In this document: positions 24,950-37,074 of the stretch, in pieces
Position numbering within the stretch: position 1 is the stretch's first letter
Layout: each line of letters begins with the position of its first letter
Assembly (NCBI RefSeq): GCF_022965805.1
Contig: NC_133104.1
Location: forward strand, 44,932,682-44,996,681
Length of the DNA stretch: 64,000 nucleotides
Direction: 5' to 3'
From: Primulina eburnea
Lineage: Eukaryota > Streptophyta > Magnoliopsida > Lamiales > Gesneriaceae
The notes under the pieces: generated by a model
Told to the model about the DNA's origin: nothing
The model's database searches: none
Seen by the model: the letters and a program-made list of their open reading frames with translations, nothing else
Translations under genes and position numbers: made by a program

Positions 24950-25854
24950 ATTAAGAGTATATATCGATCGTTTAAGTGTGATATTTTTTTGAACCAAAAG
25001 TAATTGATTATTAATTTGATCCTTGTGTTTAATATCTCACATGAGCCCTTAATTAATTAAATAAACTGCTCTAGTTTTTTAGAATATAGACACCTTAAAT
25101 TAAATCTTGATCTGAAAGGGATTCCAAAATATAAAAGGACTATATTTTCACCTTTTTGAACTTGGTGGAGTCAAAATCATATAAGATAAAACAAAAGACT
25201 GTTTTTTCCTTGGCGACATCCACAAATTGAAAACCTAGAAAATAAAATAAATTGATTTCACTTGTGATTGCTTTTGGATTATCGTTTCTTTTACAATAAC
25301 ACACACACACATAATATATATATATATATATTTCATGTGGGAAGTTTGTTAGAGATTTCAAATTTAATTAAGTATAAATTTTCTTTTTATAAAAATCTAT
25401 TCAAGGATTTTGTAAATTTTATGAATAATTGTTTGTTTATTTAAATAATAATGATCAAGTTGTTATTCGTGGGATCATAGTGGTCACATTTATTCGTGTT
25501 ATATGGGAAAAAAATCATTGCCACATGGCTATTTTGTGTGTGTGTGTGTGTGTGAATATAAGGAATTCATGATAAAAGCTTTGTAGAAATAGTAAATAAA
25601 AGTGATTTACTATCATTGCCACAACAAAAAGAAACAATATTTTTAAGATAAAACAAGTATACATGTTAGTTGAACACTTGAACGTTTTATCAATTTTATT
25701 TCGATATAAATTATAATAGTTAAAGTAGGAATATAGAAAGATCGACCCAGTGGTAAAAATAAAATACATGATAATTAATTGACGACCATGTTATATTTTG
25801 TTTGAAAAGAGCGTGTGTATTTCTTTTTCTAAATACATGAAAAAGTGAGCATAT

Positions 25855-25901
<47 letters not shown>

Positions 25902-27600
25902 TAAAATATTTATTCGAAGGAGAAAACATATAATTTAAAAAAATGTATAAAAAAATAATGAACCATACATACATATATATATATATTCGAAGGAGAAAAC
26001 ATATAATTTAAAAAATGTGTAAAAAATAATGAACCATGTACATATATATATATATATATAGCTGGAAAAGGTAAAAATTATATAAATAAATAATGAAACA
26101 AACGGAATTCTTCATCTCTCACTTTCTCAGAAAATAAAAAAATAAAGTGTATAATTTATTTCAACATCCCATTCAAATAATAATAAGAGTGGCAATGATG
26201 AATCGTACGTGGTGTAGATCTTAAAAGTTACAAGAGTTATAAATTAGATTAAATAGACTGACGCATATGATTCCTTCTTTTATATCTAAAAAAGAAATTT
26301 AGATATTTTGAAATATCGATAATCCTAATTAAAAAAGTATGCCGACTATGATTTGTTTGTGTGGCCCATAAATGCATTTTATGAGAGTCCTTGGGCAAAA
26401 TAATAATAAATATTCCATATGTTGGTTGAAGTTGGGACAACGGATCCCCATGACGGGGATTCATCATCCCACTAATTGCTTGCATTGTCTAAGCTTATTC
26501 CACCACCCGAGTAATTTCCATCTCATCCCCTCTTATTTAATTTTCCCATCTAACACGCGCTTTTCTCCTTAAATTAAATTATATATGATCATTTGCTCTA
26601 CATTAACTTTACCATATAATATATGACACTAATAGAACAAATATTTTGAGCTCAAACTTGCTAATTGTATCTGTTTATCAGCTGATCAAAAACTCAAAAA
26701 ATATATATCTTTTTACTTTTATGCTGCTATAAATTTAAATTTTAAGTTTCATAAATTGATGAAAAAGAATCACACTTCCTAACATTTGGCCTTGGGGTAT
26801 TGACTTCTCCCCTTGGCACAACTGGAGGAGAAAGTTGGTCACTGCATCATGTTATCAGTAGTCTTTAATTATGACGCAATGGAAATAGATCGAAGTACAA
26901 CTATAAGAGCAAATCGAGATGTATATACAAATGTTCGAGTGCATATTATGCTCCATCTTCTCTCTGTGCATCTAATCTATATAATTTAGAAATTAAATAT
27001 GCACATGCAGTGGTGGATACTGTGTTTTGCATATTTAATATTTATAAATTTTTGAGCTATATTTATTTTTTTATTTATAATTTATTGGCAATGCATAAAT
27101 TCTTCGTGATGTTTTTGGGCCTTATAGTGAGAATTGAGAATGGCTCTGGTGGTCCTAAATGAATTTAAACCTGTTAGATCTGTACCGACCATGAAATCTA
27201 AGCATCTTATTTATTGTATGATCCTCTCTTGCCATAGCAGAGAACAACTTTTGGCGTAACATTCCTTCCCCCATCACACTCATTCCCTGTTAGGAATTTA
27301 ATACATATATGGACAGTAATTAACAAAAAAGGTAAGGAACACTTATATTATTTTTAAGACATATGTCTCCACAAAAGTTTTATTACAATATTAGATAATT
27401 AATGGTATGAGAAATAAATCAACACATCATGAACTTTTATTAAAAAAATGCGAATTGGAATGTATGCTGATAAATTATCCATGTATATATATATTTCTTT
27501 TTTCATTTGAGAAAAAATAACTGTCTCACACAGGTTGATCCATCCATTAATTCCTCCTTATGATTGCTTTTGTTCGGACGAGGACAGTTAATGGTCCATA
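24950..27600. repeat. AT-rich intergenic DNA with microsatellites and a short tandem duplication
   Basis: (TA)n at 25314-25331, (GT)n at 25537-25554 and (TA)n at 25861-25900. A duplication of about 73-bp period occupies 25911-25983 and 25984-26045 (ATTCGAAGGAGAAAACATAT unit). The listed open frames here are microsatellite translations or have no family signature. No gene seen. Confidence 0.55.
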
Positions 27601-27601
27601 C

Positions 27602-27790
27602 TGTTGGGATGCAACCAAATTCCCACATTGGAAGATCTAGAGAAAGATCATGGGTTTATAAAGATGGAATGATATGTCCATTAGTATGAGGCCTTTTGGG
27701 TGGTTCCAAAAGCAAAACCATGAGGGTTAAAACCCAAAGTGGACAATATCATACCTGTGTGGAGATATCCGGATTCCATTGGTCCTAACA
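27602..27790 (+). mobile_element. Short LTR-like element (TRIM-type solo LTR candidate)
   Basis: The 189-bp segment starts TGTTGGGATGC and ends TTGGTCCTAACA, giving TGTTGG/CCTAACA inverted ends. Inside are TCCCACATTGGAAGATC, GGTTTATAAAGATGG and TGGACAATATCATACC, a motif order common in small plant LTR elements. I could not find a matching 5-bp duplication at the flanks, so the borders are uncertain. Confidence 0.42.
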
Positions 27791-29565
27791 AGCTTTTAAG
27801 TTTTAAGTATTTTGTGCGTTTAGCCCAATCCAAGTCGATTTCCCAAGTGCCTTTGAAAAAGATCTCTCCATATATGATTCTTCTCTCTCGGATATTTTTG
27901 TTAAAAAATACTTGTCATTCGTAAACACGTACAAAAACCAACTATGTACGTACAAAATGTGAAAGATGTTTTTGTTTGAATAATTGATAGCACATTTTTC
28001 ACGTACATATGGTTTTGGCATCATTCTCTCGATCGAAAATTTGAAATAATTATTATATATCGCCACAAATATATAGGATCATGTAAAAGTTCTTGTAAAT
28101 GTTGATGATAGGATCATATAAAAGTTCTTGTAAATGTTGATGATATGCCCGTCGCTCTCCGTACGAATGAAATTTGTCGATTCATATATCGAAACTCATC
28201 GCACTTGAATGGTGACCATATGGATCGTCATGCGACGATGCATTGGTAATGCCCCCACTGTATTGTCAAATGTGGACCTTCATAGACACATTCAGACTCG
28301 TATATTTGCTGGTTTTCTCCCAAAATGGTCCATGTTATATCACATTATTGATAGTCCTTCAGTTAACCCTAACATCTATATATTATGAATTTCATGTACA
28401 GTAGGAAAGAACTACCTATCACATGCGCAGTTGATGGGCTCATTCAATTTGAAACTCCACTCTCGGGGAAAATTCGACCCTGCCCCTGCCTGCCTGCAGG
28501 GGCAGATCCAAGGGGTTTTTTTTTGTTTAAAAAAATTCCCCCCCCCCATGAAATGATCTGGACCGTTGATTGGGTGTGGGGCAGTTGCGTATATGGCGTT
28601 TGTTTTGCAACGTGGAAGCACATTTGGCAACTTGCACGTCGCAAACAAAATATGGCTGTATTTGGGATTGTTTACAGCTAGCTATAGCCATGCATGACCA
28701 CAGACGCGCCTAGGTAACTTATTATTCACATCTTACGTTTCCCACGTTACTTATGACATTTTATATATATATATTTTTTGACGTAATAATATATGACATT
28801 GTACATATAAATAGACGTAATTTTATAATTTTAAAAATATTCTTTTAATATACTAAATTTTAAAATTTTGATTTTGATATTTTAACTTTGATTATTTTTT
28901 CTTTTAATTTTATTTTATTGTAGTGCTGATAATGTTGATTTAATTTGACGTTTATAGGCTAGATTAAGATTTAGTGTACTCAAATAAAAATTTAAAATAT
29001 CAAAATCTAACATTATAACTCAATAACTAAAAAAATCATTTTCCTTTTTAAGATATGTAGAATATTGTGTAAGAGGTAATCCAAATTATGTAGAGATTGT
29101 TTCGAGAATTATTTTCATTTCAAATGATATTTTAACATCACATAATTCATGCTTCAGATTTCCGATGGCTTTATAAGAATTTATTCGAAATTTTACTACA
29201 AAACATGGGTAGAATATTCAGATATTAATCGGTACGTGGAGTTCAATCCGCGTCAGTAGCTTACAAATTGTTTTAATTTGAGCATATCTCAACTTGCGGA
29301 TTTGATGTGTTGAGCAAACAATAATGGACCCTTCTGTGATATTTGCGTGTGGAATTAATGAACGAGAACGCCAGTGGATTTATATATTGCCACAAAACGG
29401 ACCCTATCCTTCATGATCTGGCGAGGCCATCCAGAGACTGCATTGTATAGTATCAATATCATTCCAAATTATTTTTTTACTTGACTTAGTTGAACGGCAT
29501 ACATTCTCTTATAACCCACGTTATTTGTTCAGGCATACACACTTTTTAAGAGAGAACATTCAATC
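27791..29565. other. Intergenic DNA, no gene; short repeats
   Basis: A 35-bp exact-period tandem duplication lies at 28075-28109 and 28110-28144 (one base differs). A GC-rich inverted repeat CTGCCCCTGC/GCAGGGGCAG lies at about 28479-28505. Overlapping frames at 28385-28681 on both strands are unconvincing. No gene seen. Confidence 0.45.
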
Positions 29566-29722
29566 GAGAGTGTGTCTCATGTGAGACTGTCTCACGCATC
29601 ATAATCTGTGAGACGGATCAATCATACCCATATTCATAGCATAAAAAGTAATACTCTTAGCATAAAAAGTAATATTTTTTTCATGGGTGACTACGACCCG
29701 TGAGACCGTCTCACACAAGTTT
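29566..29722 (-). mobile_element. MITE copy with GTGAGAC-GTCTCAC palindromic ends
   Basis: Begins GTGTCTCATGTGAGACTGTC and ends GTGAGACCGTCTCACACAAG. The inside holds TCTGTGAGACGGATCAATC and ACTCTTAGCATAAAAAGTAA. It is the reverse orientation of the 33381-33556 copy. About 157 bp, non-coding. Confidence 0.7.
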
Positions 29723-29938
29723 TTGCCTTCATTAATCGAATGGGGACTTTTATTTCTCGATTCGATCTTTCAGTACGTAGAATATCAAAGAATAGTTTCC
29801 TGTGTGTCAATACAATATTTAACACAAACGAATCAACACTACATGGGAGGAAAGTTCGTGTTTTCCGATTTCGTTAAACACTTCGTATTCATTCGATTAA
29901 AACAAAAAAAAAAAATTTTGACGTGTTAAAAGATATTG

Positions 29939-31600
29939 TGTAATGCCCTAGATGTTATATCCTGTTAAGTGGAGATTATTGAGTATAAACTAATGTGATT
30001 ATAACCGGGCCATTACGAGATCGAATTAAGCCAAACTTATGAATTACATACTGTGGGGACAGAACTAGTGGCGCCCGAGCGGTAGAAAACAACTGCCCGA
30101 GCGCCAATGTTTCGGTAATTCACGTCACGAGCAGAAGGTTCGGCGCCCGGGCGGTAGATTTTGACCGCCCGAGCGCCAAGGATGCGCTTCGAAATTATTC
30201 GGACAGAGAAGGCCGCGCCCGAGCGGTAAATTATTACCGCCCGAGCGCGAGACATGCAGACGGGAAAAATGACATTTGGCTTGTCGCATGTTCGTGTATG
30301 TATATATATATATACAGCAACGAAAATCCCTCAGAATATTAGAGGAGTTGGGGAAACTTTGTTGAAAATCCTTACGCCTTTATATTTCAATCCGTCCGTT
30401 AGATTTTAAATCCGACTTCGGTGTTGTGTTCCTAGCAACGCAGGCTTCAACTGGACGTAAGTTTTACTACGTTTTGACATGTTTGAAATTATGATGTTGT
30501 TAGAATTGAATACACGTCATATATGTAGTTCTTGACATGTTAGAAAGCGTAAAATTGAAGTCAGATTAAGAAACAGACTGAATATGGAATTGTTATGAAT
30601 TTCAGAATGAAATTGACTAGAGTTGACATCAGATTTGGATGGTGGTTGATTGTAAACGTTTGGAATTGATATAGACTGATATAGTATTATCAGTATCGCA
30701 AGATTGTACTGTTGCACTGTCAGAATTTGATAAAACAGAGATGTTGTGATTTGATTAGATTATTGATACAGAATATATTGATATTGTCATTGCCAGATTG
30801 AACAGTGACAGACTTTGAATCGAGACTTCGATTGTATTAGAGCGACATCAAGAAAGGTATAAATTAATGTTGAGTTGGGATGGTACAGCTCAAGTTAGGT
30901 TTGACTTGAGTTTCCCTAAATCACATACTTTATTTTATTGCATTGATATTTGCAGATTAACAGATTGATATTGCATTGATAGTTGTAGATTATCAGATTG
31001 ATATGTGCATGTATTGACTTAGAACAAAGTCAAAGTCCGAGTCTAGGGCAGACAGCCTAGCTAGGGCAGAACCGCCGAATCTTTCTCGGAACCGATAAGA
31101 CTCTAGACTTACGGTGTATCGACGAGCTTCAGATGTAGATCGACGTCTATCTCAGACACACTCGATACAGCATACCAAAGTCTAAATTAGATTGGGATCC
31201 CTAGAATTGAGATAAGATAAGATTAGATCACGAGTCGTTGATTCATGTAGTCAGACTAGATACATGTTTTGATGTTTGTTTATGCTTTTATATATGTTTT
31301 ATATGATTGCATTTAATACATTGTTTATACTGGGATATTCATATCTCACCGGAGTTATCCGGCTGTTGTCTTGTTTGTATGTGTGCATGACAACAGGTGG
31401 GACAGGTACAAGGTCACAGAGGTGAAGACAGACTGAGATTAGAGTGGTGATACCGGACGTGGACTAGAGCTAGGGTTTAAACACTTGATAGTAGTTGTGG
31501 AACCTGAGTATGTATGATTGTATATTTTGTCAGATTTGTACTTTTATACTGATATGTATAGGAGTTTGATTCCATTACCTTCCGCATTTTAAAAAAAAAA
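29939..31600 (+). mobile_element. Probable LTR retrotransposon remnant (Ty3/gypsy-like LTR), borders uncertain
   Basis: The left edge TGTAATGCCC resembles gypsy LTR starts. A GC-rich part (30060-30250) holds three palindromes, a TATA-like run lies at about 30300, and AACAGGTGGGACAGGTACA at about 31393 recalls the R/U5 part of such LTRs. There is no gag-pol sequence. I could not find a convincing 3' end or target-site duplication, so this may be a truncated or solo LTR. Confidence 0.42.
30070..30248. repeat. Three spaced GC-rich palindromes (GCGCCCGAGCGGTA ... TACCGCCCGAGCGC type)
   Basis: Units at about 30070-30105, 30142-30177 and 30213-30248, each about 36 bp. GCGCCCGAGCGG is followed by an AT-rich loop and then CCGCCCGAGCGC. 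Spacing is about 71-72 bp. Each arm pair can base-pair only partly, since both arms carry CCCGAGCG in the same orientation, so each unit is both a direct repeat and a partial hairpin. Confidence 0.75.
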
Positions 31601-32031
31601 TTTAGACCCTGTTTATTCTAATTGATTACTTACCTGAATATATAATTGAAATATTCCGAGTGAAGATATAATATATTTTAAATAATAATCTTCTTTCACT
31701 ATTATTCCTGCAAAAGCGTCGTTCAAATAATTCCAAACAATCTATATCGCCAGGTGCATCGACAGATTGCCAGACAACTCAAGCATTTGCCAAGGCAACA
31801 TTATAATGAATAATGTCATATTCGAATCTAACTAACTCATATTTTTTTTTTGGAAAACACGAAAACAATGAGCAGCCTAGACTTGACGGAATCTTTAATA
31901 GGTATATTGTATGTCACTATCTTCCATCACACAAATTACTTCCGATTCAACTATGTCAATTGTTTGTTTATTTTCTTCTTCTTTTTTTCCTAACACGGCT
32001 AAATAAATTTCATTTGCACAAGTTAATTAAT
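31601..32031. other. Intergenic, no gene seen
   Basis: AT-rich DNA with no supportable feature. Confidence 0.4.
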
Positions 32032-32460
32032 CTCTAACATACATATAAATATACAATTTTTATTTGTGATTTCCTTATGTGTCCTTGTTCATTTATTTAA
32101 TTTAATTTAAGTTAACAAACAAATTAATAGGTTATTCTAAAGGTTTTTTTGTAATTCATTGTCCATCTCTAACATACATATAAATATACCACTTTTATTT
32201 GTGAATTTCCTTATATGTCCTTGTTCATTTATTTAATTTAATTTAAGTTAACAAACAAATTAATAGGTTATCTTAAAGGTTTTTTTTTTGTAATACATTG
32301 TCCATCTTAAATGAATTTAGATATTAATACACACTATTCTTTCTTTCCTAACTTTTAGGTCAAAAAAATTATTTATTTAATTTTGCTTGATAATTTAAGT
32401 TAGCAAAATAAATTAATAGGGTTTTTTAGGAGTTTTTTTGTTATTTATTGTGCATCTTAT
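32032..32460. repeat. Tandem repeat of about 135 bp: two good copies and one diverged
   Basis: Copy 1 starts CTCTAACATACATATAAATA at 32032 and copy 2 at 32167, at about 90% or better by eye. A third diverged copy follows at about 32340-32460 (AATTTAAGTTAGCAAAATAA, TTTTTTTGTTATTTATTGTG). It is AT-rich and non-coding. Confidence 0.75.
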
Positions 32461-32735
32461 ATTCAGAGGCCCACTCCTTCAACAGAAGGCATTAATCATT
32501 TCTTCTTCTACTTAAAATCAGCTAGAGTAGTTCATTCCTTACTTTGACAGCATTTGTGCATAGAAGAAAAACAACATAAAAACATCAATTTATTCATCGA
32601 TTTTTTTGTCCTCTGTTACAACACACATTTTTTTGCATACACAAATAAAACCAAGAGCGATTCATAGGAAAACTCACCTGGACTGTAAAAAAGTGAGTAG
32701 AGGTCACAATCAAAGGCAAAATACTTGAAAGAAAA

Positions 32736-33290
32736 TCAGTTAACAGGATACGTTGTGGGCAGCAAAGTATACTTGTTAACTCCAATGTCTATCTCCGCCT
32801 CTTCCCCATGTTGCTTCTTGCAATGGAAATACAATACAGTATATGCCACCATTTGATAAATACTTACTAAGGTAGCTAATATTTCCAAAAGCAACACATA
32901 AACTATTGAACTTGAGGGTATTGTGTTACCAGGAATCTTTAGATAAACCAGAGCAATTATCAGATTAAGCAGAAAGAAGAAAAGAGACAGCATGTAACCA
33001 TTTAATCTTTGCCCCTTGGCAAGTTCCGAAGCTTTTCCCATTGCCACCATCCCGTAACAACCTTCCTCGACGACTGAAACAACTATAGCTAACGCCCAAA
33101 CAGCCACCAAGTAAAGGTAGAAAAGAAAAACGACTATCGCGAGAAAAATCGAAATAATAGCGGTGACGATGTTTGGATACAGGAACACAGGAACAGCAAA
33201 AATCACAAGAATCGGAAAAAAGCCCAGCGAATGAATCGAAACGTAAATGCTTGTAAGAAACGGCTTTGTCCATCTTACTATTATAAACAC
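32736..33290 (-). pseudogene. 5'-truncated plant multi-pass membrane protein ORF
   Basis: Open for 184 codons but without an ATG at its start (it opens on GTG). It is extremely hydrophobic, with about four membrane spans. The middle VVSVVEEGCYGMVAMGKASE followed by ELAKGQRLNGYMLS and the tail YFHCKKQHGEEAEID match, from memory, a plant family of uncharacterised multi-pass proteins of about 330 residues. In that family a V-x-E-x-x-x-G-x-x-A-x-x-x-x-x-E-L-x-K-G motif sits in the centre. This copy would be the C-terminal half only. Function of the family is not known to me. It is either a truncated relic or the last exon of a gene whose 5' part has been lost. Confidence 0.55.
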
Positions 33291-33380
33291 GTTATATTAT
33301 TTTTTTACTAATTTAAGTTATTTTTACTAATTAATATCTATAAATTTGTGAAACTCTTGATATTTTTATATGGTAAAAAT

Positions 33381-33556
33381 TTATGTGAGACGGTCTCACA
33401 AGTCATCTTTGTGAGACGGATCTCTTATTTGGGTCACCCATGAAAAATTATTACGTTTTATGCTAAGAGTATTACTTTTTATTGTGAATATGGGAAGGAT
33501 TGACCCGTCTCACAGATTATGATCCGTGAGACGGTCTCACATGAGACCCACTCTTT
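33381..33556 (+). mobile_element. MITE copy with GTGAGACGGTCTCAC palindromes (best copy)
   Basis: Starts ATGTGAGACGGTCTCACAAG and ends GTGAGACGGTCTCACATGAG, with ATTACTTTTTATTGTGAATA and TTGACCCGTCTCACAGATTA inside. The near-palindrome GTGAGAC-G-GTCTCAC occurs at both ends. Non-coding, about 176 bp. Confidence 0.75.
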
Positions 33557-35746
33557 TTATATAACTAATAATAAGAAATACGAAAAAATTTAAGATTCTA
33601 ATAAAATGTTTAATATTTAAGATATAACTATAAAATATTTTTTTAGGAACTTAAATTTTTTTTATGTATTTAAATTAGATTTTTTAATAAATATCAATGA
33701 ATTTATGAAATTCTTGATATTTTTATTTTTATGTAGATGATAAGAAATGCTAAATTTTTAACAAATTTCAATAAATTGATTTAAATAATAATTAAATAAA
33801 TAGTTACTCAATAATTTAGTGATTCACTTATGATTCATTATATATTATGATAATATTTTAGATAAAAAAATATTTTTAAAATTAAAGTTTCTATTATTAT
33901 ATATTTTGTTATCAATTTTCAATTGCTTTCTAAACATAATACAAAGTATTTTTATATTAGTATTATTCTATTACGAAATCATCATATATAATATATTATT
34001 TGTTATATTGTTTGTTCTTTTCAACCTGTTAATTAATTTTCAATTGTATATGATGATATTACATATATAAAAAACAATTTTTTCTCTTTTCTATATATTA
34101 ATTAATTTAACATTATATATAATGAATTTATATATATAAAAGCTATTTTTCACATTTCAAAATAACAAAATTGTTATTTAATATTATTCACTTATTTAAT
34201 TAACTAAGTTATGTTTACCAATCCATTGTGCATTATTATTATGATTGCAACTTAATGAAGCATAGGTGAGGACATAGAGTGGTCACCCTAACAATTAATA
34301 TTTGTGTTTAAATTATTATTAGTAATTAAAATTACTTTGTGTTCGATGAAATTATTTGATTAGTGAGAATAAATTTGGTTTAGGAAAATGATTTCTAGAA
34401 TGTAAAATAACAACTATATCATATTTGTTAGGTGCAATAATTGTTTATGTAAGGTATGACATCGAAATATGACGTTTGAATTGTTTTATAATTTTAAAAT
34501 ATTTTAGTTAATATTGTATCGTTACCGTGGTTATAACTTTTGGTAAAGCAGCAAATACATGATCCTACAATTGGTATATATAAGAGTCAAAGTCATGCGA
34601 TCGATTCTCGTATATTGCAATTAGTGTAATTATTGATATTGTTAGAGTGCAATAATTGTCCTTGTTGGATACATCGATCAAATCATGACGATTGAGCTAC
34701 TATATAATTTAAAATATTTGAGTTGATGTGTAATATCTATTCTAAAAAAGGAAAAAGTTAAACAAAATTCGCAAGGAGTTAAAAGTTAGCAAAAACACAA
34801 TTGATATTTAACTTAATTAATAAAAAATTTAGGGGGTTTATTTTAACATCATTATGATAATTTAGTTAATTAAGAGAATTTTATTTGACAATCACTATAT
34901 GCACTCCATTTAAATATATTGTGATTTTGGTTTTAGAAAAATTTACTATTCTCTTAATTTTATTTTATTATTTTCCATTGTGAATGATATTTGGATGAAA
35001 AATATTTGTTAAATTGAGATAGCTGTCTTTATATTATAATCATGCAAATTGAAAAATGTATATAAATAAGTGAATATATTTGATTTATCGTTATGTTATA
35101 TTTTTATTTATTATGTTTTTATATATTTAGATTAATAAATCTCATAAACAAGATGTTATTCAAACGATTTTAAAATTTATTTAAATCTCGTTAGATTCAT
35201 TATTAATCATCTACGTGCATCGCACGTGATCATTCTTAATACATATAAAAAGAGACACGTATACTTACAAAAGACACTAGAATATATATTACGTCTCCTC
35301 CAAGAACCAATTTTCGTTCTGCAATTTTTAAATACCAATTTGATTGGCCATAATTCACTGCACCTCGAAAACATTGCCTGTTATGTTAATTGCAGAGAAT
35401 ATTTCAAATATAAAGCCAAGTGCATTGCCCCTATGGCCCTTCAAATCTTTAATATCATCATTGATATAATAATAGAAATAAAATTGTATTGATATGCAGA
35501 ATATTTGACATAGATACCTAGAATCCTATTCGATGTTACATGAAATCAAAATCCTACAATCAGTTTTAAGGAATTGTAATTTTGTTTTTCATCGATTAAC
35601 GAATCAGTCAGCCCGGATTATGATGTCTTCTTACTATTTTCTCATATGTTAACTATTGCTCTTGGTTTGGATCAATATAAAATAAAATAAATCTGGGCCC
35701 GCGAGCATGCTCCCACGTGGACCCTCTCTTTTCCAGGGATTATTTC
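33557..35746. other. AT-rich intergenic DNA, no gene
   Basis: About 2.2 kb of very AT-rich sequence. The open frame 35226-35492 has no family signature. Nothing else is seen. Confidence 0.5.
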
Positions 35747-35898
35747 ATGCTAGCATTAGGGTAGTACCCTAATGCTAGATCCAAGGGCTCAAAATTGATT
35801 TGGACATGTAGGGTCTACATAAATTTATGGACCCCACATGTCCAAATCAATTTTGAGCCCTTGGATCTAGCATTAGGGTACTACCCTAATGCTAGCAT
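35747..35898. repeat. Perfect 63-bp inverted repeat with nested palindromes (MITE-like hairpin)
   Basis: The left arm 35747-35809 and right arm 35836-35898 are exact reverse complements. The 26-bp centre is itself nearly palindromic (GGGTCTACATAAATTTATGG). Each arm also contains a complete small palindrome, CTAGCATTAGGGTA-G-TACCCTAATGCTAG, with 14-bp arms and a 1-bp centre. The whole 152 bp could fold as one long duplex or as a cruciform with secondary hairpins. No coding capacity. No clear target-site duplication was found. Confidence 0.92.
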
Positions 35899-36430
35899 CT
35901 CATCAACCCTTTTCCAGATGGGATGCACCTCCATCTCCAACCCAACGGACCCTATCTCTCTCGCATCCCCGCAACACGCATCTTGACTGTTCCTCTTCTG
36001 GCTCTTCATTTTTTGAATGTCTTCCAAAATGTCGGCTGAGATTGTTGCTCTCTTGTCCCCTAACCGAACGATCTTTTGCCGCAAGCCTGCTGCTACTCAC
36101 GGAGACATCTTACGCTTCCTTGTCCAAATTTATTCATAGTTTTGAAGTTCTGAAATTCATTTATGTCAAGTTCGCGATATCACTTAATATTATTTGAGAA
36201 TTTTAAAGTAAACTAACCCTATTGTTCAAAATTAGATATATATTGTTTGGATACAAATATTTGAAATGTCAAATCGACACCTTCAGGTACTTCAATCACA
36301 AAATGCAACACCTATATCACTGAGTGACACCAACGCTTAATTTCTACTACAACAAAACACACGCATTCCACATATAACTCAAGCAATCTAGTCTACAAAA
36401 CCGAAGGAATCAATTTAGTTCAAGCAAATC
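35899..36430. other. Intergenic, possible 5' flank of Aux/IAA fragment
   Basis: Overlapping open frames occur on both strands at 35881-36197, none with a recognisable family. No other feature seen. Confidence 0.4.
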
Positions 36431-36649
36431 ATGATTTGCATGACGAAAATGAATCGTGGAATGATGGGTCAAGATCAAAGTGATATAAATTTGAAGGCAA
36501 CTGAGCTGAGATTAGGGTTGCCAGGCTCTGACGAATGCCATCAAGATATGACGAGTGTTGTTGCCAAGAACAACAAACGAGCATTGCCTGAATTGACCGA
36601 GGACAGCAGGTCCAACGGCATCAATTTCTCTGCGAAATCCAGCGGGTAG
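36431..36649 (+). pseudogene. Aux/IAA N-terminal fragment (first exon only)
   Basis: The ORF contains INLKATELRLGLPGSDECHQ, an Aux/IAA domain I (LxLxL EAR motif), then a NNKRALPELTEDSR segment with the usual KR pair. It stops at TAG 36647-36649 after SAKSSG. There is no degron, domain III or domain IV downstream; within 100 bp the sequence becomes AARE-like. It differs clearly from the Aux/IAA gene at 17-19 kb, so it is not a local duplicate of that exon. It is probably a truncated relic, but a short transcribed EAR-only peptide cannot be ruled out. Confidence 0.7.
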
Positions 36650-37074
36650 TTTGAGCTAGCCATTTTCTGTATTTGAGTTCTCTTTGAATTGCGAGTGGTG
36701 GTTGTTTGTAAGTTAAGTGTTTGATTGTCATATGGTTCAGGGCGCATATAGTAGGGTGGCCACCAGTGTTGAAGGAGTTGGAAACACGTTGAGTGTAGGT
36801 CAAGTTGTATGGTCACCATCAACTGAAGGCCATCAATATTTGGTATTTGTTGGGTGGCTTTCATGTGATAGGAAACTTGGTATGAAATATTGCTACACTA
36901 GGCCTTGTTTCTCGTATGGAGTTAAAGCACCATCTTTCAAATCGAAAGACGACTTAACCAGGTGTGGCAACCTACTAGTAAATATCTTATTTTGTGTTGC
37001 ACACTTTACTAATTTTTCATTGGCGATCAGCAATATGACTCACATACCTGGTTTGCTCTTTGTATGATTTCTTT

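Noticed and set aside
24546..24950. 134-residue ORF
   Set aside because: Lies inside the solo LTR, with no gag or pol similarity.
25720..25974. Hydrophobic 84-residue minus ORF
   Set aside because: Its core is a translated (TA)n microsatellite (IYIYIY).
28385..28681. 98-residue ORF with overlapping minus-strand frames
   Set aside because: Crosses a homopolymer and GC inverted repeat; frames overlap on both strands and no domain is visible.
29939..31600. Complete LTR retrotransposon
   Set aside because: No second LTR, primer-binding site or gag-pol found, so it is listed only as a probable remnant.
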